Source: G965202915 sp965202915 (GTDB taxonomy: Bacteria > Pseudomonadota > Gammaproteobacteria > Eutrophobiales > Eutrophobiaceae). Taken from it: a DNA stretch of 64,000 nucleotides. Made by a program: the position numbers and the translations under genes. A model generated the notes under the pieces. The model worked only from the letters and a program-made list of their open reading frames with translations. It ran no database searches and was not told the DNA's origin. The DNA lies in NCBI GenBank assembly GCA_965202915.1, contig OZ241847.1, forward strand, positions 1,550,001 through 1,614,000, written 5' to 3'. Below, one piece after another: positions 27,693 through 36,728 of the stretch (its first letter is position 1; each line of letters starts with the position of its first letter).

Positions 27693-28187
27693 ATAAAATT
27701 GTTCAGCAGGGGCCTGCACCGCCGTTACAGGAGCCCGTAACTCCCGTTGCGGGTATATAAAAACCAACATTACCATCACCCCATAACTCAGCCCCCCTCA
27801 CAGCCCAATCCAGGCAAAGTGCCGGTGTTGCTCGAACCCCCCTGCCCCCCTTATCAGGGGGGAGCTATTGGTTGGCTCAGTAGCCCCCCTGACAAGGGGG
27901 GTTGGGGGGTTTGGTGTTGATTCGGGCAAGCCCCGATGCAGTTCAGAAATCCAGGTTGCTCAGAGAATCCGGCGTGCCGAGTGTGTGTTAATACCCGCGA
28001 CGGGAGTCACGGGCTCCTGTCTCCCGCCGCAGGTATATAAAAACTAACAATACCATCACCCCACAACTCAGCCCCCCTCACAACCCAGTTCGAGCAAAGC
28101 CCCCGTGCAGTCCAGGAATCCGGGTTGCTCAGGAAATCCGGCGTGCCGAGTGTGTGTTTTATCGGGGTCGGGAGACCCCGACTCCTG
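27693..28187. repeat. Intergenic R1/R2 repeat cluster 7 (near-identical to cluster 6)
   Basis: No gene seen. R1 forward at about 27724-27755, R2 at about 27833-27975, R1 reverse at about 27991-28022, hairpin R1 at about 28162-28182. Order and sequence closely follow 26611-27106, which indicates a duplication of spacer plus gene. Confidence 0.8.
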
Positions 28188-28676
28188 TCAACTCAATTTA
28201 ATCAACCCGACAACCACGCCGATCTGCGCAATCATCGCACCAACGATCCAGCGCGTCAGTCTTGATTCGGTATTAGCAATGTCCGCCTGGGTAGCCAAGC
28301 GCAGTTTCTCTATGTCCGCCTTCACCTCGGCAATGTCCGCCTTGGTGTCCGCGCGTAGTTTCTCGATGTCCGCCTGGGTAGCCAAGCGCAGTTTCTCTAT
28401 GTCCGCCTTCACCTCGGCAATGTCCGCCTTGGTGTCCGCGCGTAGTTTCTCGATGTCCGCCTGGGTAGCCAAGCGCAGTTTCTCTATGTCCGCCTTCACC
28501 TCGGCAATGTCCGACTGGGTAGTCAGGCGTAGTTTCTCTATGTCCTCCCTGGTGGCCAGATTGCTGTTAATCATAGCGACCTGTTCACCGGCCAGGGCTT
28601 CGGCCTGCGCTTCGGTGAAACCGGATTCAGTCAGGTGCTTGACAAATTTATGGGTGTCAAATGCGATGGCTTCCAT
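28188..28676 (-). CDS. Coiled-coil membrane protein, DUF1640/CCDC90-like, paralogue 6
   Basis: 162 residues. Head MEAIAFDTHKFVKHLTESGF as in paralogue 1. The coiled coil is a clean tandem of three DIAEVKADIEKLR modules with TQADIEKLRADTK between them, so the DNA is a near-perfect direct repeat. The C-terminal membrane helix is conserved. Confidence 0.85.
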   Translation of the reverse strand: MEAIAFDTHKFVKHLTESGFTEAQAEALAGEQVAMINSNLATREDIEKLRLTTQSDIAEVKADIEKLRLATQADIEKLRADTKADIAEVKADIEKLRLATQADIEKLRADTKADIAEVKADIEKLRLATQADIANTESRLTRWIVGAMIAQIGVVVGLIKLS

Positions 28677-28765
28677 ATTCAGGTGCCGGATAATTTTATC
28701 GGTATGGCAGGGGTCTTCCGCTTGCCACAGGGTGTTACCGGTATGCTCGTATCTCTCATATATTC

Positions 28766-28794
28766 AGTATAGACCTGCGCCCCGCGGTTATCAA
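28766..28794 (-). promoter_or_regulatory. Sigma-70-like promoter of paralogue 6
   Basis: TTGATA (28789-28794), 17-base spacer, TATACT (28766-28771) on the minus strand. Confidence 0.75.
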
Positions 28795-29136
28795 ATGAAA
28801 TTGTTCAGCAGGGGCTTGCACCGCCGTTACAGGAGCCCGTAACTCCCGTTGCGGGTATATAAAAACCAACATTATCGTCAACCCCACAACTCAGCCCCCC
28901 TCACAGCCCAGTTCGAGCAAAGCCCCCGTGCAGTCCAGGAATCCGGGTTGATCAGAGAATCCGGCATGCCGGGTGTGTGTTTTATCGGGGTCGGGAGACC
29001 CCGACTCCTGTCAAGGGGGGTTGGGGGGTTTGGTGTTGCTTGGGTAAGCCCCGATGCAGTTCAGAAATCCCGGTCGCTCAGAGAATCCGGCGTGCCGAGT
29101 GTGTGTTTTATCGGGGTCGGGAGACCCCGACTCCTG
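28795..29136. repeat. Intergenic R1/R2 repeat cluster 8
   Basis: No gene seen. R1 forward at about 28827-28858, hairpin R1 at about 28985-29010, a short R2 part at about 29012-29075, and a second hairpin R1 at about 29112-29135 after the stop of paralogue 7. This cluster is a shortened version of clusters 6 and 7. Confidence 0.78.
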
Positions 29137-29559
29137 TCAACTCAATTTAATCAACCCGACAACCACGCCGATCTGCGCAATCATCGCACCAATGATCCAG
29201 CGCGTCAGTCTTGATTCGGTATTAGCAATGTCCGCCTGGGTAGCCAGGCGCAGTTTCTCTATGTCCGCCTTCACCTCGGCAATGTCCGCTCTGGTGTCCG
29301 CACGCAGTTTCTCTATGTCCGCCTGGGTGGCCAGGCGCAGTTTCTCTATGTCCGCCTTCACCTCGGCAATGTCCGCCCTGGTGGCCGCGCGCAGTTTCTC
29401 TATGTCCACCTTCACCCCAGTAATATCCGCCCTGGTGGCCAGATTGCTGTTAATCATAGCGACCTGCTCGCCGGCCAGGGCTTCGGCCTGCGCTTCGGTG
29501 AAACCGGATGCGGTCAGATGCTTGACAAATTTATGGGTGTCAAATGCGAGGGCTTCCAT
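29137..29559 (-). CDS. Coiled-coil membrane protein, DUF1640/CCDC90-like, paralogue 7 (shortest)
   Basis: 140 residues, the shortest copy. Head MEALAFDTHKFVKHLTASGF, then a diverged first module (DITGVKVDIEKLR), two DIAEVKADIEKLR modules, and the C-terminal helix. It is the outermost copy, next to apaH. Confidence 0.84.
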   Translation of the reverse strand: MEALAFDTHKFVKHLTASGFTEAQAEALAGEQVAMINSNLATRADITGVKVDIEKLRAATRADIAEVKADIEKLRLATQADIEKLRADTRADIAEVKADIEKLRLATQADIANTESRLTRWIIGAMIAQIGVVVGLIKLS

Positions 29560-29648
29560 ATTCAGGTGCCGGATAATTTTATCGGTATGGCAGGGGTCTT
29601 CCGCTTGCCACGGAGTGTTACTGGTATGCTCAGATATCTCATATGGCC

Positions 29649-29677
29649 AGTATAGAACCACGTCCGGCCGTTATCAA
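29649..29677 (-). promoter_or_regulatory. Sigma-70-like promoter of paralogue 7
   Basis: TTGATA (29672-29677), 17-base spacer, TATACT (29649-29654) on the minus strand. Confidence 0.75.
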
Positions 29678-29866
29678 ATAAATTTTCAGCAGGGGGCTGC
29701 ACGGCTCATTACAGGTGCTTATTTGCGTCAACTCGTGGCTTGGCAGGGCTCGCGTTGGGGTTTGGGTAAGGTGGCGGTGTTGCTCGAACTCCCCCTGCCC
29801 CCCTTATCAGGGGGGGAAGTATTTGTTGGGGTTTTTTAATGCCCGCGACGGGAGTCACGGGCTCCG
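29678..29866. repeat. R1/R2 repeat cluster 9, running into the 3' end of apaH
   Basis: A partial R1 (ATTACAGGTGC) at about 29708, an R2 palindrome at about 29785-29825, and a reverse R1 at about 29840-29866 that lies inside the last codons of apaH. Confidence 0.75.
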
Positions 29867-30693
29867 TTTGCCTGCCGGGAGGGTACACTGAAGTGGGTCT
29901 CGTCTTCCAGGCGTAACGCGGTCAATTTTCCTCCCCACAGGCAGGCGGTGTCCAAAGGGTACACATTGTAGCGGTTAAAGTCGCGGTCGTTGCCGGAATG
30001 TACGCTGGACCAATGTCCAAAAATGATTTTTTGGCCGGCTGTTTGTCGGTGCGGGTGTTTATACCAGGGTATGAGTTGTTTTGCCTGGGTCCCCGGTGCG
30101 CCTTTTTCTGTGAGGTTTATTTTGCCCGCCGCGTCGATATATCGCATACGGGTGAAACTGTTAATGATGCAGCGAGCTCGTTCATACCCCCGCAATGACG
30201 GCGACCATTCGTCCGGCTGGTCGCCGTAAAGGTTTTGTATGAATTGGTGGTGCCGGGGGCCCTGCAATAAGGCTTCCGCTTCGGCGGCAAGCTCGGCGGC
30301 TTGTGCTATTGACCATTGTGGCAGTAAACCGGCATGGATAAGGTGGAATTTGGGTGGTTCATCGCTGAGCATTAACGGCTGTTGACGTATCCAGGCCAGG
30401 TATTGGTCCCGGTGTGGATGCTTGAGGATTTCATCAAGGGTGTCGCGACGCCGCGGCTTTATTATGCCGGCGGCGACGGCCAGCAGGTGATAGTCGTGAT
30501 TGCCCAGCACGGTTCTCGCCTGCTCTCGGTGTGCGATGATGAATTGCAGACACGCGAGTGATTTTGGGCCGCGGTTGACCAGGTCTCCGGCAAACCACAG
30601 GCGATCGTTGCCGGCGTCAAAGTTTATTTCGTTTAACAGGTCCTGGAGTTCGTCGTAGCAGCCCTGCAGGTCGCCGATTGCATATACTGCCAT
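29836..30693 (-). CDS. apaH: Bis(5'-nucleosyl)-tetraphosphatase, symmetrical
   Basis: 285 residues of the metallophosphoesterase fold. Motifs GDLQGCYDEL (residues 7-16), GDLVNRGP, LGNHDYHLLAVAAGI and IFGHWSSVHS place the metal ligands as in E. coli ApaH, which splits Ap4A to two ADP. The last residues (GARDSRRGH) are encoded by an R1 repeat, which also supplies the stop, so the native end seems to have been replaced. It starts 2 bases after the comM stop and is probably co-transcribed with it. Confidence 0.93.
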   Translation of the reverse strand: MAVYAIGDLQGCYDELQDLLNEINFDAGNDRLWFAGDLVNRGPKSLACLQFIIAHREQARTVLGNHDYHLLAVAAGIIKPRRRDTLDEILKHPHRDQYLAWIRQQPLMLSDEPPKFHLIHAGLLPQWSIAQAAELAAEAEALLQGPRHHQFIQNLYGDQPDEWSPSLRGYERARCIINSFTRMRYIDAAGKINLTEKGAPGTQAKQLIPWYKHPHRQTAGQKIIFGHWSSVHSGNDRDFNRYNVYPLDTACLWGGKLTALRLEDETHFSVPSRQANGARDSRRGH

Positions 30694-30695
30694 GG

Positions 30696-32198
30696 TTACA
30701 GTTTTCTTCTATAGGTGATCGCTTCGGCCAGGTGTGGCAGGCCTATGGATTCGCTTTTTTCCAGGTCGGCTATGGTTCTTGCCACTTTTATGATGCGGTG
30801 GACTGAGCGGGCCGATAGCTTGAGTTTTTGTATGGCTTTTTCCAATAGCTGCAAATGCGCCTGCTCCAGGGCGCATACTTTTTCCAACTGGTCATGGCTT
30901 AATTGGCTGTTTGGTTTGTTTGTACGCCGCTGTTGAATGTCACGGGCCTGCGCTACTCTGGCTCTGATCGTGTGGCTGGATTCATTTTCCGCGGCGGTGG
31001 GTTTTTCCAGTATTCTGGTCGATACTGAGGGGACGTCTATGAGTACGTCTATGCGGTCCAGGATCGGCCCGGAAATGCGGCTGCGATAGCGTTTGACCTG
31101 TTCTTCGGTACAGCGGCAACGGCCGGATTCGTCGCCCAGATAACCGCAGGGGCATGGATTCATTGCCGCGATGAGCTGGAAGCGGGCCGGGTATTCCATT
31201 TGATGGGCCGCCCTGGAGATGGTGATGCGTCCGGATTCAATCGGTTCCCGCAGGGTTTCCAGTACCCGTCGGTCAAATTCGGTCAATTCGTCCATGAACA
31301 GTACGCCGTTATGGGCGAGGCTGATTTCGCCGGGTCTCGGGCGCCGGCCACCGCCGACCAATGCCACGCTTGAGGCGGTATGATGGGGGCTGCGGAATGG
31401 TCGTTGTTGCCAGGTTTCGGGGTTCAGGCTGTTTTTGCACAGGGATTGGATTGCCGCGCTTTCAAGGGCTTCGGCCTCGGACATCGGCGGCAGGACGCCG
31501 GCCAGCCGCTCCGCCAGCATGGTCTTGCCGGAACCGGGCGGGCCTATCATCAGCATGCTGTGCGCGCCGGCCGCGGCTATTTCCAATGCCCGTTTGGCCA
31601 AATGCTGGCCGCGGACTTCGCGCAGGTCTTTTGTGTCGGCGCGGTGGTTGCGCCGGTCGGCGGTGCCGGAAAACACCGGTAGCGGGGTGGTGCCCGATAG
31701 GTGAGCGCATACTTGATTTAAGTGGTCCGCGGCCAATAGTCTGGCATCGTTCACCAGCGCGGCTTCTTCGGCGTTCTCTCTGGGCAGTATCAGTTGGCGA
31801 TTCGAGCGGGTGGCGGCGATTGCTATCGGCAGACTGCCGTTGACGGGGCGTAATTGGCCGGTGAGTGATAATTCCCCGATGAATTCGTATTGTTCAATTT
31901 GCGCCGAGGGAATTTGACCGGAGGCGATCAGGATCCCTATTGCTATCGGCAGATCGTAACGGCCACTTTCCTTGGGCAGGTCGGCGGGGGCAAGGTTAAT
32001 GGTGACGCGGCGCAAGGGAAATTCAAGCTGGTTATTGATGATTGCACTTCTAACCCGGTCTTTGCTTTCTTTTACCGCGGTTTCCGGCAGTCCGACTATG
32101 GACAGGGCGGGCAGGCCGCGGGAGAGGTGAACTTCCACGGTGACGTTGCGCGCCTGAGCGCCGATCAATGCGCGGCTGTTTATGGAGGCGATGGACAT
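30696..32198 (-). CDS. comM: YifB/ComM family Mg-chelatase-like AAA+ ATPase
   Basis: 500 residues with the usual three parts. An N-terminal Lon-protease-like domain (ARNVTVEVHLSRGLPALSIVGLPETAVKESKDRV) is followed by an AAA+ domain with Walker A GPPGSGKTMLAERL, Walker B VLFMDELTEF and the CPCGYLGD cysteine motif, and a C-terminal Mg-chelatase-like domain. In Vibrio and Haemophilus ComM is a helicase that extends branch migration during natural transformation. The RBS AGGGAAC precedes ATG 32198. Confidence 0.93.
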   Translation of the reverse strand: MSIASINSRALIGAQARNVTVEVHLSRGLPALSIVGLPETAVKESKDRVRSAIINNQLEFPLRRVTINLAPADLPKESGRYDLPIAIGILIASGQIPSAQIEQYEFIGELSLTGQLRPVNGSLPIAIAATRSNRQLILPRENAEEAALVNDARLLAADHLNQVCAHLSGTTPLPVFSGTADRRNHRADTKDLREVRGQHLAKRALEIAAAGAHSMLMIGPPGSGKTMLAERLAGVLPPMSEAEALESAAIQSLCKNSLNPETWQQRPFRSPHHTASSVALVGGGRRPRPGEISLAHNGVLFMDELTEFDRRVLETLREPIESGRITISRAAHQMEYPARFQLIAAMNPCPCGYLGDESGRCRCTEEQVKRYRSRISGPILDRIDVLIDVPSVSTRILEKPTAAENESSHTIRARVAQARDIQQRRTNKPNSQLSHDQLEKVCALEQAHLQLLEKAIQKLKLSARSVHRIIKVARTIADLEKSESIGLPHLAEAITYRRKL

Positions 32199-32302
32199 GT
32201 GTTCCCTGCGGGGCGATCTTCCCTGTTGTTCTTCCCTGTTGTGCTTGCTTGTTATGCTTGCTTGTTATCGGGCGAGTGCGGTCGCTATTGTACGCTCCGG
32301 CG

Positions 32303-32545
32303 TCACTGCTCGCGGTTTTCCAGTTTGTCGAGTCTGGCCTGCATTGCTTCCAGCCGCTGTCTGGTTCGGGACAGGAGTTTGGATTGCACGTCAAATTGTT
32401 CGCGCGTGACCAGGTCCATTTTTGCAAAGGTGGCCGATAACGCGGTGCGCCATTGTCGTTGCATGTCTGTTTGCATTGCCGTCAGGTCTTTTGGCATTGC
32501 CCTGGATAATTGTTCCAGAAATTGTTCCACTAGAGAGCGATTCAT
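32303..32545 (-). CDS. ubiK: Ubiquinone biosynthesis accessory factor UbiK (BMFP family)
   Basis: 80 residues from ATG 32545 (MNRSLVEQFLEQLSRAMPKD). The frame is open to 32599, but the shorter form fits the family length. The central pattern FAKMDLVTREQFDVQSKLLSRTRQRLEAMQARLDKLE is the conserved BMFP coiled coil. UbiK helps the UbiJ-associated complex in aerobic ubiquinone synthesis. It is 104 bases upstream of comM; that gap holds short direct repeats (TTCCCTGTTGT, TGCTTGCTTGTTA). Confidence 0.88.
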   Translation of the reverse strand: MNRSLVEQFLEQLSRAMPKDLTAMQTDMQRQWRTALSATFAKMDLVTREQFDVQSKLLSRTRQRLEAMQARLDKLENREQ

Positions 32546-32791
32546 TAGATTATATTGTCCCGTTCGCCGGCCCATAAGTTTGTTGCGTTTGACCGTCACC
32601 GTTTGGCACCGGTCCCAGGTTGTTTTATCGCAACTCGTGGTGGCGGTGCAAGTTTTGTGAATTTTTTATGATGGTTTAGTATAGATCATCGGGCAAGTTT
32701 AGTTATATAAACTTCAGGGGCAAACTTCAGGGCACAAACTTTGGGGGACAAACTTTGGGGCCGGGACGGGTTGTTCGGGCGAGGTGAGGTT
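32546..32791. other. Divergent promoter gap between ubiK and the carbonic anhydrase gene
   Basis: No gene. It contains a triplicated short motif at about 32711-32760 (CAAACTTCAGGG, CAAACTTCAGGG, CAAACTTTGGGG, CAAACTTTGGGG with short spacers) and the ribosome site GAGGTGAGG at 32781-32789. Confidence 0.5.
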
Positions 32792-33331
32792 ATGACGATA
32801 AGAAAATTCAATGGCAAGGCGCCGGTGATTGCCGATTCGGCTTACGTGGATGAGCATGCGGTCGTTATCGGCGACGTGGTGATTGGGGAGGACAGTTCTT
32901 TGTGGCCGATGGCGGTGGCGCGGGGAGACGTGAATTCGATCAGCATAGGCAACAGCAGCAATATCCAGGATGGTTGCATCCTGCACGTGACCCACGACGG
33001 GGTTTTCAGTCCCGGTGGTTTTGCGTTGGTGATAGGCAACGGCGTGACCGTCGGTCACGGCGCGATTTTACACGCCTGTTCGGTGGGGGATTATTGTTTG
33101 ATCGGCACTGCCGCGACGGTGATGGACGGCGCGGTGCTGGGCGACAGGTTGATCATAGGCGCCGGTTCGCTGGTATTGGCGGGCAGGGAATTGGCGGGCG
33201 GCTATTTGTACGCGGGCAGTCCGGCGAGGCGAATGCGACCGCTGCAAAGCAAGGATTATGATTTTCTGGAGTACTCGGCGAGGCATTACGCGCAATTGAA
33301 GGACCGGCACCGAGGCGAAACCGGGGGGTGA
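32792..33331 (+). CDS. Gamma-class carbonic anhydrase-like hexapeptide-repeat protein (YrdA family)
   Basis: 179 residues from ATG 32792, which follows a good GAGGTGAGG site. It forms a left-handed beta-helix, shown by repeated I/V-G hexapeptides (VVIGDVVIGEDS, ISIGNSSNIQDG, LVIGNGVTVGHG, AVLGDRLIIGAG). His residues in CILHVTHDG and GHGAILHAC correspond to the zinc/iron ligands of gamma-carbonic anhydrases. Actual CO2 hydration is not assured in this subfamily. Its stop overlaps the GTG start of mnmG by 4 bases. Confidence 0.88.
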   Translation: MTIRKFNGKAPVIADSAYVDEHAVVIGDVVIGEDSSLWPMAVARGDVNSISIGNSSNIQDGCILHVTHDGVFSPGGFALVIGNGVTVGHGAILHACSVGDYCLIGTAATVMDGAVLGDRLIIGAGSLVLAGRELAGGYLYAGSPARRMRPLQSKDYDFLEYSARHYAQLKDRHRGETGG

Positions 33332-35232
33332 CTGCGGCAAAGATGGGCGACAAGGCCAATCAATTTGAGGTTATTGTGGTCGGTGGCGGCCACGCCGGCA
33401 CCGAGGCGGCACTGGTTGCGGCGCGCATGGGTATAAAGACGCTGTTGCTGACCCATAGTCTCGATCAGTTGGGGCAGATGTCGTGCAATCCGGCCATAGG
33501 CGGGATAGGCAAGGGTCATTTGGTCAAAGAGATCGATGCGATGGGCGGGCTGATGGCCCGCGCCGCGGATAAAAGCGGTATTCATTTCCGTATGCTTAAC
33601 GCCAGCAAGGGGCCGGCGGTGCGTGCTACTCGAGCTCAAATCGACCGCTCTCTGTACAGGAACGCGGTCCGCCCGGAGCTTGAGCGGTGGGAGCATTTGT
33701 TTTTGTTTCAGCAGGCGGTGGATGATCTGATCGTCGAGGGCGAGCGGATACGGGGGGTGATCACCGGCATGGGTCTGGCGTTTTATGCGCCGTGTGTGGT
33801 GCTGACGGTGGGCACTTTCCTGGGGGGCAGGATCCATATCGGTGAACATAATCATCGGGGGGGGCGCGCCGGTGATCCGCCGGCCAATGCGTTGGCACGG
33901 CGTTTGCGGGAATTGCCTTTTCAGGTCGGGCGCTTGAAGACCGGCACTCCACCGCGGCTTGACGGCAGGTCGATTGATTATGAGCAGTGTACGCCGCAAC
34001 CGGGCGACGTTCCGGCGCCGGTATTTTCTTTTACCGGTGGCGCCGGCGACCATCCGCGACAGACTGTCTGCCATATCACTCGTACCAATGAAAAAACCCA
34101 TGATCTGATCCGTGCGGCGCTGGATCGTTCGCCGATGTATAACGGCGATATTGACGGCGTCGGGCCGCGCTATTGTCCTTCGGTGGAGGATAAGGTGGTG
34201 CGGTTTGCGGAAAAAACCTCGCATCAGATATTTATCGAGCCGGAGGGGCTGGCGACCCGCGAGGTGTATCCGAATGGGATCTCCACTTCGCTGCCGTTTG
34301 AGGTGCAGATGGAGATGGTTCGGTCGATAAAAGGGTTTGAGCGGGCTTATTTAACGCGCCCCGGTTACGCCATCGAATATGATTTTTTTGATCCGCGTGA
34401 TCTGCATTCCTGGCTTGAAACCAAATATATTCAGGGGCTGTTTTTCGCCGGCCAGATCAATGGTACCACCGGCTATGAGGAGGCGGCGGCACAGGGATTG
34501 CTGGCCGGTCTGAACGCCGGCTTGAGGGTGCGACAGCAATCGCCCTGGTTCCCGGGACGGGATCAGGCCTATATGGGGGTATTGGTTGATGATCTGGTTA
34601 CTCGCGGGACTAATGAGCCTTATCGTATGTTCACCAGCCGGGCCGAATATCGCTTGCAGTTGCGGGAGGATAACGCGGATCTTCGTTTGACCGAGCAGGC
34701 CTACTCGTTTGGCCTTATCAGTGCCGAGCATTGGCGCCAATTCAGCGGTAAACGTGATGCGATAATTGCCGAACAGCGGCGTTTGGAAGCGATCCGTATC
34801 GATCCGGATCTGGTCGGTGCGGGCCGGGGAGGCGGCGATAAGGCGGCGGCAAGGGAGGTCAATCTGTTACAGTTATTGAAGCGCCCGGAGATTGGTTATC
34901 AGGATCTGGCGGGTCTGCCGGGGTTTGCCGGGGTCGAGATCGATCCCAGGGTTGCCGAGCAGGTTGACGTTCAGGCCAAGTATTCGGGTTATATACGACG
35001 TCAGCGGCGGGAGATAGAGCGGGGTCGGTCACAGGAACAGACTCAGTTGCCGACCGATATGGATTATACTGCGGTGCCGGGTCTGTCGACCGAGGCCGGC
35101 GAGAAATTGAATCGGCACAGGCCCGGTAATCTGGCGCAGGCCGGCCGCATCCAGGGGATCACCCCGGCGGCGGTTTCATTATTGCGGGTTTATTTGAAGA
35201 AGCGCACCGGGTGTTCCCGGAAAATGGCTTGA
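33328..35232 (+). CDS. mnmG: tRNA uridine-5-carboxymethylaminomethyl modification enzyme MnmG (GidA)
   Basis: 634 residues. It has the N-terminal FAD motif VIVVGGGHAGTEAALVAARMG, the GidA phrases SCNPAIGGIGKGHLVKEIDAMGG and RLKTGTPPRLDGRSIDYEQ, and the C-terminal helical domain with YSGYIRRQRREIER. With MnmE it modifies U34 of several tRNAs. GTG 33328 overlaps the upstream stop (GTGA); ATG 33343 is an alternative start. The 3' end overlaps rsmG by 22 bases. Confidence 0.96.
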   Translation: MTAAKMGDKANQFEVIVVGGGHAGTEAALVAARMGIKTLLLTHSLDQLGQMSCNPAIGGIGKGHLVKEIDAMGGLMARAADKSGIHFRMLNASKGPAVRATRAQIDRSLYRNAVRPELERWEHLFLFQQAVDDLIVEGERIRGVITGMGLAFYAPCVVLTVGTFLGGRIHIGEHNHRGGRAGDPPANALARRLRELPFQVGRLKTGTPPRLDGRSIDYEQCTPQPGDVPAPVFSFTGGAGDHPRQTVCHITRTNEKTHDLIRAALDRSPMYNGDIDGVGPRYCPSVEDKVVRFAEKTSHQIFIEPEGLATREVYPNGISTSLPFEVQMEMVRSIKGFERAYLTRPGYAIEYDFFDPRDLHSWLETKYIQGLFFAGQINGTTGYEEAAAQGLLAGLNAGLRVRQQSPWFPGRDQAYMGVLVDDLVTRGTNEPYRMFTSRAEYRLQLREDNADLRLTEQAYSFGLISAEHWRQFSGKRDAIIAEQRRLEAIRIDPDLVGAGRGGGDKAAAREVNLLQLLKRPEIGYQDLAGLPGFAGVEIDPRVAEQVDVQAKYSGYIRRQRREIERGRSQEQTQLPTDMDYTAVPGLSTEAGEKLNRHRPGNLAQAGRIQGITPAAVSLLRVYLKKRTGCSRKMA

Positions 35233-35906
35233 GCCCGGCGGATAGGCAGGCGCGGCGGAGCGAGGCGTTATTGCCGGGGCTGGCGGAATTGGGTATAGAC
35301 GCCGGCCAGGGTCTGTGCGACGCATTGTTTGAGTACAGTGCGCTGTTGCAAAAGTGGAATCGCAGCTACAATCTGACCGCGATTGATACGCCGGAGCGGA
35401 TCGTCACCGAGCACTTTTTGGATTGCCTGTCGGTTATGCCTTATCTGCGCGGTTCTGTTTTTCTGGACGTTGGCACCGGCGGGGGTTTTCCGGGGCTGGT
35501 GCTGGCCCTGGCGAGGCCGGCGGGGAAATGGGTGTTGCTGGATAGCAATATAAAAAAGATTCGCTTTGTGACCCAGGTGTGCATGAGTCTCAAGCTGGAT
35601 AAGGTTGAGGTTGTGCATGCGCGCGTCGATCAATATCGGCGGGATCAGGGGTTTGATCTTATTATCTCCAGGGCCTTTGCCTCAGTGTTGGATTTCTATC
35701 ACCAATCCCGGCATTTGTTGTCCCGGCAGGGCCGATTGCTGGCGATGAAATCGGCCCATTGCCAGGCGGAGATTGCCGATCTGGAAAAGGCCGGCCTGGA
35801 ATATCGAGTTCATGCTCTGTCGGTGCCCGGATTGGATAAGGGCCGCCGCTTAATTGAGATATTGCCCGCAATAAAAAAGCGTATGCCGGCGCGTTTATCG
35901 TTATAA
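35211..35906 (+). CDS. rsmG: 16S rRNA (guanine527-N7)-methyltransferase RsmG (GidB)
   Basis: 231 residues with a GTG start inside the end of mnmG. SAM-binding motif I is FLDVGTGGGFPGLVLAL, with N-terminal family phrase KWNRSYNLTAI and the late SRAFAS. It methylates G527 of 16S rRNA; loss gives low-level streptomycin resistance in other bacteria. The order mnmG-rsmG-parA-parB is conserved. Confidence 0.95.
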   Translation: MFPENGLSPADRQARRSEALLPGLAELGIDAGQGLCDALFEYSALLQKWNRSYNLTAIDTPERIVTEHFLDCLSVMPYLRGSVFLDVGTGGGFPGLVLALARPAGKWVLLDSNIKKIRFVTQVCMSLKLDKVEVVHARVDQYRRDQGFDLIISRAFASVLDFYHQSRHLLSRQGRLLAMKSAHCQAEIADLEKAGLEYRVHALSVPGLDKGRRLIEILPAIKKRMPARLSL

Positions 35907-35937
35907 TGGCGTATTTTGATATGCCTGATCGAATTTT

Positions 35938-36723
35938 ATGACACGTGTAATTGCAATTGCCAATCAAAAGGGCGGCGTGGGAAAGACGACCACCAGCGTC
36001 AATCTTGCCGCATCGATGATCGCGGCAAAACGCCGGGTATTGCTGGTGGATATGGATCCGCAGGGCAACGCCACGATGGGCAGCAACGTCAATAAAAGGT
36101 CACTGGCGGTTACCAGTTATGACGTGCTGGTGGGTGATAAAACGGTGGCGGAGGCCAGGCTGAGGTCGGAACAGGGACAATACGATCTGGTGCCGGCAAA
36201 CGGTGATTTGACCGGCGCCGAAGTGGCCCTGCTGGAAGAGATAGCGCGTGAAATTCGATTGCATAACGCGCTCGAGCCGATTAAAAGTGACTATGATTTT
36301 ATTTTTATCGACTGCCCCCCGTCTTTGAGTATGTTGACGGTCAATGCCCTGGCGGCGGCGAACTCGGTGATCATTCCGATGCAGTGTGAATATTATGCGC
36401 TGGAAGGTCTGACTGCGCTGCTGAATACGATCAAAAAGATACGCAAATATATTAATCCGAGCCTGCAGATTGAAGGATTGTTACGCACCATGTATGACCC
36501 GCGCAATAATCTCGCCAACCAGGTATCGGCGCAATTACTGGAGCATTTCGGCGAAAAGGTGTACCGCACCATCATACCCAGAAACGTCCGGCTTGCCGAG
36601 GCACCCAGCCATGGTCTGCCGGTGTTGCATTATGATAAGAGCTCACGCGGATCCATAGCCTATCTTGCCCTCGCGGGTGAAATGCTCAGGCGCGAGGAGT
36701 CCGCCGCATTAATAAGCGGTTGA
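35938..36723 (+). CDS. parA: Chromosome partitioning ATPase ParA/Soj
   Basis: 261 residues. Deviant Walker A KGGVGKTTTSVNLAAS (from residue 10), Walker A' LLVDMDPQGNAT, and FIDCPPSLS are complete. It acts with ParB in origin segregation. It begins 31 bases after rsmG. No canonical parS (TGTTTCACGTGAAACA) is visible in the window. Confidence 0.96.
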   Translation: MTRVIAIANQKGGVGKTTTSVNLAASMIAAKRRVLLVDMDPQGNATMGSNVNKRSLAVTSYDVLVGDKTVAEARLRSEQGQYDLVPANGDLTGAEVALLEEIAREIRLHNALEPIKSDYDFIFIDCPPSLSMLTVNALAAANSVIIPMQCEYYALEGLTALLNTIKKIRKYINPSLQIEGLLRTMYDPRNNLANQVSAQLLEHFGEKVYRTIIPRNVRLAEAPSHGLPVLHYDKSSRGSIAYLALAGEMLRREESAALISG

Positions 36724-36728
36724 GCGCG

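Noticed and set aside
33286..34224. Minus-strand frame of 312 codons
   Set aside because: Antisense to mnmG, which is certain.
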